Part shown: positions 56,972 through 64,000 of the stretch, piece after piece | Position numbering within the stretch: the first letter of the stretch is position 1 | How the letters are laid out: each line of letters opens with the position of its first letter | NCBI GenBank assembly: GCA_020284085.1 | Contig: JACEVL010000498.1 | Coordinates: 862,001-926,000, forward strand | Direction: 5' to 3' | Length of the DNA stretch: 64,000 nucleotides | Origin: Aporrectodea caliginosa | Lineage: Eukaryota; Annelida; Clitellata; Crassiclitellata; Lumbricidae | The notes under the pieces: generated by a model | Seen by the model: only the letters and a program-made list of their open reading frames with translations | Told to the model about the DNA's origin: nothing | The model's database searches: none | Position numbers and translations under genes: made by a program

Positions 56972-59900
56972 TATGTTGCTTGTGTCATTTCGTTCTCAAT
57001 TTAAGACTCGCATTTCTTTCAAACTGCTTATCCACCATTGGCTGCCTCTTACGGACTGATCTTCTGGATATTGACCTGATTAGGGCTTGGTTTTAGTGAA
57101 CCATCGGTTGATGCCTTCTGCATTAGACAGCGGCGCAATAGAAGTTACAAAACATACGATGGCATAAACAGAGTGGAGACTTACATAAGATTTGTTCTTT
57201 TGTTATTTCTATTTATCTTATTATATCCTAGATATTGACGAATGTGCTGGCGTCAGCAACGATTCTTACAGGTGTGAAAACACTCCCGGCAGCTTCACTC
57301 TCAAATGCCCGCCAGGCTATGAGATGACAGAGAACACGAACTGTACAGGTTTTGTACTGGTGTTTATCCTCTGTTTTTCAACTCCTGTAGGAGTTACATT
57401 TCACCGACATTTCACCAACATTTCACCAACATCTCACCAGCATCTCATTAACATTTCGTCAACATTTCACCAACATCTCACCAGCATTTTACCAAACTTT
57501 CACCAAAATTTCACTAAAATTTCACCAAAAGGGGACAGGCCAGAGAATCTGAAGTTAGGCTACAGTGGGTAAAAAGCAAGTTTTAAGAAGGTCACTCCAA
57601 ATGACCTTTCTGTCCGTTTTTCTCTGATCTTTAACTGCCTTGCACTTAAATGCATGTAATGTGAATGTATGTAAAACGAATTAATGTGATGTAATGCATG
57701 TGATGTAAATGTGTGTAATGTGAATGTATGTAAAACTAATGAATATGATGTGAATGCATGTGATGTAAATGAGTGTAATCTAAACGCATGTAATGTAAAT
57801 GAATACAAAGTGAATGTATCTAATTATTGTGAAAAACATATGCATTCCACAGAGTTTCCAGTTTTTCTCCTCTTCGTAGTGCATTAGAGGAAAATTGACG
57901 GATTTTGCATTTCAACTTTTTGCAGATATTGATGAATGTAAACGCCTTGCACTCTGCGAGAATTGTGTGAATGTTCCTGGCAGCTTCAACTGTTCCTGTG
58001 AGGTCGGATTCAAGAAAACCCAGCCAAACAAAATCTGTGAAGGTGATACTTACATATTTTCCATCTATGATTTTAATAAGAATCGACGACATAAGACAAT
58101 CATTACTTATCGAAACAACTGTGCTAGATAAAGTCGTTCAACAAAAACTCCAATGGTTTGGACATGAATGGAGAGAATGAAAGAATCCCACACAATGCAC
58201 TACATGCAAGATTCGAAGGAAAAAGGAACAAAGCCAGACCAAGACTATGCTGGACAGACAATATAACTGACGACATAACGTCACTTGGACTAACGTTAAA
58301 GGAAGCAAAAGACTCGACAAATGACTGATGACGATGGAGATCATTTATTCGTACCCATCGCCGCCAAATGGCTGGCGTCAGGAACTGATGATGATGATGA
58401 TGTTACCTTGCATTCACCACTCAAGAACTTCTTCCGAATGATTGGCAATCGTGATTAATCTATAGCTAGGATTTAACGAAGATCAACACTCGTCTGTCTT
58501 GCTCTCGAGCAGCATTGTCTCAGCGTGGACTGATCTTCTGGATGTATTGACCTGATTACGGCTTGTATTATTGGCTTTGGTGCGCCATTGGTTGATGCCT
58601 TGTGCACTAGACACCGGCGCTATAGAAGTTACTTAACTAATTAATTAATTAATTAATTTTACAGATGAAAAGAAATGAAACTACAAATATATCTGATATA
58701 GCTTTACTTCTAAGAAGTGCACACACGGCCATATGAAAGTTTATCGATACAGTTACCGCCTCAGGGAAGATTCGAACCCACAACCTTCAAATTGCAAGTC
58801 GAGCTCTCTACCCAATTGGTTGATGTGCTCCAAACAGTTTTGACTGGGTTTATGTATGATGGGGGTGAATACGTGCCAGGGCAAGCTATAATTGTCCAGT
58901 GCCAAGCGTGAATCTAGCACCACCCCCAAAGATCAACATGCCTCGATTGCTACGGCCCAGCTGATACGTGCTACTGTGTTGGCTGTTTTTCAGATATTGA
59001 CGAGTGCTTGAACAACACAAAATGTCATAATTGTACTAACACTCCGGGAAGTTTCCTATGTACGTGCAGGCCTGGGTATATGGTCACCGCCACTGGTACA
59101 GCTTGCGAAGGTATGTCGTCGGTGGCTTTTTCTGTTACTCTACAATTTCTGTAACATTAGGTAAGGTAGTGTTGTCCTCTTCTGGCATGTAGCTGTAGTC
59201 AGTACGGTATAATGCAACTGTGGTTTCATGATGCACGGTCTGACCCAGTTAGCTACATTGTATTGTGTTGTATTGTATTGTATTTAAGCATTTGTAAAGC
59301 ACCTCTATAGTAGGGTTAACCGTTCATAAGCGCTTCCAGTGTGCAAGGCCCCGCGAAAAGAAGCAGGTTTTGAGAAGAGCGAAGGAAGAAGAGAGAGTGT
59401 TAGATAGAATTGTAGAGCAAACAGAAGGAGAAAGAGCATTCCAAAGAGAGGGACCAATAGCAGCAAAGAAGCGAGACTGAGCCATAGCAGTTCTACTACG
59501 GGGAACCAAGAGGTCAAGTCTATTGGAGGAACGAAGTTAGAGTGTAAGCGGCGTCTCATGCTGCTCTGTGTTAGAGAGCGTGCGGATCGCGGTTCGCTTC
59601 CCAGTGCTGGCTTATGCAGAAGATTTAAATCTCCGACTAGAACCGTCCATACACGGGGACCTTAAATGGCGTGGCGCACATTCAAAAGGGCAGCGATGGT
59701 GAAGGATCTTATCCGATCAATTCGTTGAAAAATGAGTAGGATCGAGGCCATTATGGTCTGTCTGTCCATACAAGGGGATCTTATATGGCATATGGCACCC
59801 ATTCAAACGGGCAGTACGAGGGGATACCGTCCTCCGGGAGCACATCTGAGTAGTAACCTTGAAGGGGTGCTATATAAATCTCTGTAATGAATGAATGAAT

Positions 59901-61856
59901 GACTAAATATAAATGCAGTTTTACATTGCATTACACTACTGTACATTGATTGTTTAAATCAGCACATTGCATTGATTGTTTAAATCAGCACATTGCATTG
60001 GTTGTTTAAATCAGCACATTGCATTGGTTGTTTAAATCAGCACATTGCATTGGTTGTTTGCACAGTGTGTCACCCAGTTAGTCTACAGATTCCTGGAATA
60101 GCGACGAAAGATCTTCCGGACGTCTATCCATCTACGAGGAATTTCATAATCGAGGCTATTCCGTCGTTTTCGTGCGCCATTGTTAGTTCGATGGCCGTTA
60201 GTTGGGTGGCAATGAAATTTAACGAAGCCAAGAGAACGCTGGGGAACGTTCAGCGCATTCCATCTCATTCTCGGATTGCCATCATGATGTCGGGCAACTA
60301 CATTCCAGGGATGTACAAGGTCATGGCAACTGTAAGTATGTACGGTTACACCCTGGAAACCGGACTTGGACCTCCTTTTGACTATGCTTTGACCACTCTG
60401 ACTTGACGCAGCGCTTGTGAATAAGCTGGTGCCCTGCGCTTCGCTTTCGAGTGGCGCTTTAGAAGTTTAGTGTTTATGATTACGATTGCTATTAGCTTTC
60501 TTGAAAGGCGGATCCTTGATTGGAAGTATGTTCTTGGTACGCGTCTTTGGACGGCGTTCATTGGTCCATTGAGGGAGGAGAGTGGATTCCCTATCATGGA
60601 GGGAAGAATGGAGGGAAAGAGAAGGAGAGGAAGACCTAGATGAATGCTGTTGGACTGGATTTTGGTGGATAGATGCAGACAACTGAAGGAGAGAGACCAG
60701 CATCGAGAGGAGTGGCGCCAAGGGTCTTTGGAACCTGACTAGGGGTTAATCTTCCATCATTCTTTAGGCGTTTAAACGTTTACAGGGATTGAACAACGTT
60801 CCAGAACTATACATGATCAGTCGGCCACCGATGCTGAAGTTGATGCCATCAGTTGATGCCTTATATATTAGACACCGGCACTATAGAAGCTACTAACTGA
60901 TAATAATTCTTAATTATATTAATTAATAATAGCTAATTAATTAATAAATAATTATCATTAAATATATGTTTAAGATTTACCCCGAACCATTATTGCAACT
61001 GGATGACATCTACTATGCTGATGTTGTTTGCGATTACAGTTCACGGTTCAACCAGATCACGACTTTGATGAGATTCCAACCGTTTCCAACTCCACCTGGA
61101 TTCGAATCGAAGCCTCTCCAGTCAATGGCACCGACTCCCGATTGTCTCGCCGAGCGTTGATGTCATCACCAAGGAGACAATCGACGTGTCTCGTCAACTG
61201 TGCGCCCATCATGAATCCTTCGTTTCATTTTATACTTGCGGCCGGGTGCGTCGACTGTCGGCACTTCTTCTTTCAATGGAGGTTGGTGAACGGCAGTCAC
61301 AGCGTTAGGTTTATATCGCCGTCCGACACGATGTATGGTCTTCATCGTGCTGTGCTGCACATCAAACCCGACGTCTTTAAGTTTGCCAAGCCGTTCGAGC
61401 AGTATACTATCGGCATAACTGGTGAGAACTTCTTTTCTTGTTATAGTGATGGTAGTAATGAAGAAGATGGTGGTGGTGGTGGTCGTGGTGGTGGTGGTGG
61501 TGGTGGTGGTAACGAAGATGGTGGTGGTGGTGGTGATGGTGATGGTGGTAATGAAGAAGATGGTGGTGGTGGTGGTGGTGGTGGTGGTGGTGGTGGTGGT
61601 GGTGGTGGTGGTGGTGGTGGGGGTTATGCTGATTGTGATATTAGTGGTGATGGTGATCGACTTCTCCGTCATTTCGACGGATTATTTCGTCTAGACGCAG
61701 AATTTTCTGAGTGACTTCGGAGATGTTGGAGTTATCCTGGTGCTAGATTTGCGTGCCGGAGATATTCGTCGGTTTTGCCAAGAATATTTTGAGTTTGAAG
61801 GCATTTTATTCGTAAGTCATCTTGTCGCCATGTGATTGATCAAACCCATCCTGATC

Positions 61857-61888
<32 letters not shown>

Positions 61889-62082
61889 TATGTCTGGAGA
61901 CAATAGAGAGACAACTTTTCTTTTTCAGCGCTTATCAATGACTATTCAGCGCTTCAACGCAGTTGCTTTTTCTAGCACTTTCCTAACCCACCAATCCATC
62001 TGTGAAGATTAGCCATTCCAGAACAACGCGCCCCCCTAATTTTTGCAATCCTGAGGGATCATATGTACCTCGGGGAAAAAAA

Positions 62083-62140
<58 letters not shown>

Positions 62141-64000
62141 TTAATATTAATATCTTTTCTTTAATGAAGCGCCTGACAAATGCACTGCGCTGTACATTTA
62201 CATGTTATGGCAATTAAACAATTCACAAGAACACAAATGACAGAAGACATAAATCTTAACTACTAACAGAACAGACAGCCTGCAATACATGGCGCTAATA
62301 GCATCCTACAAAGCATGTCCGCCTATGGACTCGATCTCGGTACCTCTCGCTCTCTATGCCAGTGTGTTATCCAATGCGATAAAGGTCGGGCGTCAGCCAT
62401 ACGAACCGTGTATGCCGCCTGTAGCCGAGTGTTTTCGTCTCGGTGGAGGACGACGACGTGGGACATTGGAGGTCATGACCTCTACCTTCAGTCACTGGAC
62501 GCGCTTCAATCTACCGATCTACCAACGACTTATCCCTTTTTGTGCATTCCTGTGCCTCGACGAATAGCCGGACGTGCGTCAACTTCCACCAGAGAGGGAC
62601 TACTCGTCGGCATCGTCACCGTGTTTGCGAACGCTGTCACTTGCAATGTGGGCGCTCTACTCTATCGACGCAACTTGGCTCAGAGACTCCGAACATGCAT
62701 GCCATCTTCAGCTGTCGACGGGAATCCGTTGGTTGGTTCCACGCGTGTGCGTTGTCCCGCCAGTGGTGACTCTTCTAGCGTACTGACAGTTACTGTGCAT
62801 TTGTTTTACTAACTGATGTAATTGTTCGTTCGCAATGACATTTGACATCATATAGGCTAGCGTAGAGAGCGCCTCTGAGTAGATATCTTGAAGAGGCGCT
62901 ATATAAATTCTCAGAATGAATGAATGAATGAATGATCATGATGTGGACTATGATAACGGTTCTACAGAAGTCTTTTTCTAGACTATATTAGCTTACGACT
63001 ATTTCAACTGAGATAGTATTTGACTTCATTAAAATATTGGAATAGCCTATCGTAATGTTATTGGACCTTTCAGCAACTGCATCGCCCAGAGGTGCCTTTA
63101 CTGTGCGTCCTATCAAAACTACTCCAGGTTCATCTACTGAAACTGAGGAGAGTTCAGGTTCAGGTGACGGTGAATTTTCTACTACCATCGAGAAATACAC
63201 TTCCGGATACACTCCCGTTTTATCGTCTGAAACCGAGGAGAGTTCAGGTTCAGGTTCAGGTGACAGTGAATTTTCTACTACCATCGAGAAATACACTTCC
63301 GGGTACACTCCCATTTTATCGTCTGAAACTGAGGAGAGTTCAGGTTCAGGTGACAGTGAATTTTCTACTACCATCGAGAAACACACTTCCGAATCCACTC
63401 CCGTTTTATCGTCTGTAACTGAGGAGAGTTCAGGTTCAGGTGACAGTGAATTTTCTACTACCATCGAGAAACACACTTCCGAATCCACTCCCGTTTTATC
63501 GTCTGAAACTGAGGAGAGTTCAGGTTCAGGTGACAGTGAATTTTCTACTACCATCGAGAAACACACTTCCGCATCAACGTCTGAAACTGAGGAGAGTTCA
63601 GGTTCAGGTGACGGTGAATTTTCTACTACCATCGAGAAATACACTTCCGAATCCACTCCCGTTTTATCGTCTGAAACTGAGGAGAGTTCAGGTTCAGGTG
63701 ACGGTGAATTTTCTACTACCATCGAGAAACACACTTCCGAATCCACTCCCGTTTTATCGTCTGAAACTGAGGAGAGTTCAGGTTCAGGTGACGGTGAATT
63801 TTCTACTACCATCGAGAAACACACTTCAGGAGCCACTCCCGTCGCATCTCCTGAAACTGAGGAGAGTTCAGGTTCAGGTGACGGTGAATTTTCTACTACC
63901 ATCGAAAAACACACTTCAGGAGCCACTCCCGTCGCATCTCCTGAAACTGAGGAGAGTTCAGGTTCAGGTGACGGTCAATTTTCTACTACCGTCGAGAAAC
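50836..64000 (+). CDS. WSC-EGF-REJ receptor, polycystin-1/REJ-like, 3'-partial
   Basis: Large extracellular protein. Exons: 50836-50938, 51313-51485, 52121-52271, 52689-52856, 53467-53586, 54453-54566, 55595-55714, 56444-56560, 57232-57348, 57926-58042, 58994-59110, 60066-60331, 61040-61421, possibly 61747-61811, about 62363 (or 62397)-62765, 63074->64000. Phases agree throughout. ATG 50836 begins a signal sequence (PMIGIPVALIFLLLICKEV). Then come WSC (YVGCFHDNE to SCGGKEFFV), a laminin/scavenger-type Cys module, seven EGF modules each on one 1-1 exon, a REJ-like region, and a Ser/Thr/Glu repeat exon with SSGSGD motifs. WSC plus REJ is typical of polycystin-1; EGF plus REJ occurs in sea urchin sperm receptors for egg jelly. 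GPS, PLAT and membrane parts, if present, lie right of the window. About 1,150 codons are visible. Exon borders between 61421 and 62765 are uncertain. Confidence 0.87.
51313..52271 (+). other. WSC domain exons
   Basis: Two exons (51313-51485, 52121-52271; phases 1-0 and 0-1). The first reads AEDQYVGCFHDNEFC through CAFICREHNFLFFGKT; the second FNGYCLCGKDPEV through CSQRCVDDPF and SCGGKEFFVSVYL. The order YVGC, C...C, F.G.CLCG, C...C, CGG is the WSC pattern, a carbohydrate-binding module present in polycystin-1 and yeast wall sensors. The following exon 52689-52856 (CPSGAYGITCEKSCHC, CSPLSGVCAGNATCDDGW) looks like a laminin/scavenger-receptor-type EGF module. Confidence 0.85.
51725..51850. repeat. 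(ATT)n microsatellite
   Basis: Imperfect TTA/ATT run between the two WSC exons, followed by a minus-strand SINE fragment (51895-52020). Confidence 0.9.
53690..53830 (+). mobile_element. SINE family B copy in receptor intron
   Basis: GGGTTCGGGTTCGAATCCAC head remnant, CGTAGGGACCCTGGGCAAGT core, GTTTCGGTGTGAAACTCTG end as in 34720-34760 (-). Confidence 0.6.
53990..54140 (+). mobile_element. Non-LTR retrotransposon 3' end fragment
   Basis: SYRVTALSCAPSYLSDLCRP and RASIRQHFRLWGTPSQ resemble the AP.YL.DL and LW segments of jockey/CR1-type ORF2 C-termini. In a receptor intron. Confidence 0.4.
54955..55105. repeat. 15-16-base minisatellite
   Basis: About nine copies of GCATTACTTTACAACT with variants, in a receptor intron. 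Confidence 0.88.
55140..55385 (-). mobile_element. SINE family C copy in receptor intron
   Basis: Shares CCATGGGTACGAAATGTTAG, GGCAGTGTACAGCTGATGTA and the GCAGAGGTTTAAACCC head region with 1180-1445. Diverged; lies between EGF exons at 54453 and 55595. Confidence 0.5.
56730..56970 (+). mobile_element. SINE family A copy
   Basis: Head GGCCCGATAGCGCATTGGAT with A-box-like start and GGTACCGAGTTCGAGTCCCG B-box, body GCTGCTATTAGCGCCGTGTA, end GGCGCTTCAATAAAGAAAAG, then (ATT)n. The best-preserved copy of the family in the window; lies in a receptor intron. Confidence 0.75.
57020..57150 (+). mobile_element. Dispersed repeat (family E)
   Basis: GGACTGATCTTCTGGATATT, GGTTGATGCCTTCTGCATTA, GGCGCAATAGAAGTTAC. 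Further copies at 58515-58650, 60815-60895 and, diverged, 17050-17165. Likely the 3' part of a SINE. Confidence 0.5.
57400..57530. repeat. Minisatellite of TTTCACCAACA units
   Basis: About ten imperfect 11-12-base units following the EGF exon 57232-57348. Confidence 0.8.
57650..57830. repeat. AATGTGAATGTATGT-type degenerate repeat
   Basis: Imperfect 13-17-base units upstream of EGF exon 57926. Confidence 0.7.
58515..58650 (+). mobile_element. Dispersed repeat (family E)
   Basis: Near-identical to 57020-57150 and ends GGCGCTATAGAAGTTACTTA followed by (ATTA)n. Confidence 0.5.
59265..59530 (-). mobile_element. Non-LTR retrotransposon 3' end fragment
   Basis: Minus strand: LRSSNRLDLLVP-like start, AAIGPSLWNALSPS, ALLKTCFFSRGLAHWKRL, then GGTGCTTTACAAATGCTT and (AATAC)n. 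In the intron between EGF exon 58994 and the REJ exon 60066. Confidence 0.6.
59590..59890 (+). repeat. Dispersed repeat, second copy
   Basis: CCGTCCATACACGGGGACCTTA, ATTCAAAAGGGCAGCGATGG and a second diverged unit at 59765-59825; ends with GGGGTGCTATATAAATCTCT and GAATG repeats. Confidence 0.5.
59945..60062. repeat. 26-base minisatellite before REJ exon
   Basis: Four to five copies of GCACATTGCATTGGTTGTTT plus AAATCA; the last copy merges into the acceptor of the exon at 60066 (TTGTTTGCACAG). Confidence 0.9.
60380..60490 (+). mobile_element. SINE tail (family D)
   Basis: GCGCTTGTGAATAAGCTGGT...CGCTTTCGAGTGGCGCTTTAG, ending TTATGATTACGATTG. The same tail is at 31985-32170 and, more diverged, 50425-50515. 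Confidence 0.5.
61465..61622. repeat. (GGT)n microsatellite
   Basis: GGT with GAA/GAT interruptions right after the donor of the REJ exon 61040-61421; codes for poly-Gly if the intron is retained. Confidence 0.93.
62085..62385 (-). mobile_element. SINE family A copy abutting a receptor exon
   Basis: Minus strand; (ATT)n tail at 62085-62145 on the left, body 62152-62340, tRNA-like head ending near 62385. Its CTCTCGCTCTCTATGCCAG at 62344-62362 is pyrimidine-rich and ends in AG, directly before an open coding stretch. Confidence 0.7.
63074..64000 (+). other. Ser/Thr/Glu-rich tandem-repeat exon with SSGSGD motifs
   Basis: Open in one frame from the acceptor ACCTTTCAG (63073) to the window edge; no ATG is needed because it is internal. 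Ten copies of a 90-base unit are visible, each coding for TEESSGSGD followed by EFSTTIEKHTS and a Thr/Pro/Val/Ser spacer. SG dipeptides flanked by acidic residues are the classic site for xylose-linked chondroitin or heparan sulfate, and the Ser/Thr content suits mucin-type O-glycans. Copy 2 has an extra GS; copy 5 is about nine bases short. The long open frame on the opposite strand is a by-product. Confidence 0.85.

Larger units (their letters stand above)
53467..59110 (+). other. Array of seven EGF modules, one per exon
   Basis: Each exon is 114-120 bases, phase 1-1. Module 1 (53467) starts DCNVFNGNC and lacks the calcium signature. Modules 2-7 start DVDEC (54453), DVDEC (55595), EVNEC (56444), DIDEC (57232), DIDEC (57926) and DIDEC (58994), the calcium-binding EGF pattern. 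All have six cysteines except module 5 (57232-57348), which has four. Symmetric phases mean any of these exons can be skipped without a frameshift. The donors of 55714 (GTTCGT) and 57348 (GTTTTG) are weak. Confidence 0.9.
60066..62765 (+). other. REJ-like region
   Basis: Exon 60066-60331 begins VCHPVSLQIPGIATK and ends MYKVMAT. Exon 61040-61421 begins FTVQPDHDF and contains VNCAPIMNPSFHF, AAGCVDCRHFFFQWRLVNG and YTIGITG, close to the Cys-rich part of REJ modules (C..C, then C..C before a W). A 65-base candidate exon 61747-61811 (DLRAGDIRRFCQEYF) fits phase 1-0. An open GC-richer stretch to 62765 contains LPTTYPFL and GLLVGIVTVFANAVT, similar to the strand pattern late in REJ modules, and its donor (AGTG|GTGACT, phase 1) joins the next exon. 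The first two exons are firm; the rest is tentative. Confidence 0.62.

Noticed and set aside
61166..61672. Thr-rich minus-strand frame
   Set aside because: Runs through (GGT)n and the antisense of a supported REJ exon.
62988..63926. 312-residue open frame on the minus strand
   Set aside because: It is the antisense of the 90-base receptor repeats; the plus strand has a clean acceptor, matching phase and SG motifs.

Overview
The window is animal nuclear DNA. Genes are split into many short exons with GT-AG introns, most of the sequence is non-coding, and microsatellites, minisatellites, tRNA-headed SINEs, non-LTR retrotransposon tails and small inverted-repeat transposons are everywhere. An REJ/polycystin-type receptor, two ZIP4/12-like zinc transporters, an SRSF7-like splicing factor, and the abundance of the TAGGCCTA octamer and of 'TATATAGCGCC' retroelement tails suggest a marine invertebrate, most likely a non-vertebrate deuterostome (echinoderm or hemichordate). 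The taxon is inference only.

Layout. 1-8184 (+): a LIV-1-type ZIP (SLC39A) zinc transporter, copy 1, entering from the left edge and spread over 12 exons; exon 10 carries a 25-base insertion that breaks the frame just before the HELPHEFG metal-binding motif. 8185-20026: no gene, only repeats, including an inverted array of a GGGGGATTATGTCC motif and a 1.7-kb terminal-inverted-repeat element. 20027-29396 (+): ZIP copy 2, complete, 12 exons, 763 residues, with every exon boundary and phase matching copy 1. 29397-36736: transposon-rich, with a decayed 2.6-kb pogo-like element (33212-35842) and a MITE (35939-36411). 37869-40516 (+): a probable two-exon gene for an unrecognised 189-residue helical protein. 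42464-43260 (-): a 5'-truncated non-LTR reverse transcriptase. 43811-48448 (-): a five-exon SRSF7/9G8-type splicing factor (RRM, CCHC knuckle, short RS tail, 180 residues). 50836-64000 (+): the start of a large secreted or membrane receptor: signal peptide, WSC domain, laminin-type cysteine module, seven EGF modules (six calcium-binding), an REJ-like region, then a long exon of 30-residue Ser/Thr/Glu repeats each with an SSGSGD glycosaminoglycan-attachment motif, running off the right edge.

How the parts relate. The two ZIP genes are a tandem duplication: same exon plan, diverged loops. The other genes are unrelated neighbours. The most unusual item is the WSC-EGF-REJ gene with its tandem SG-dipeptide repeats, an architecture close to polycystin-1 and the sea urchin sperm receptors for egg jelly, but with an apparent proteoglycan-like insert. 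All exon calls were made by eye from reading frame, splice sites, phase and, for the ZIP pair, comparison of the two copies.
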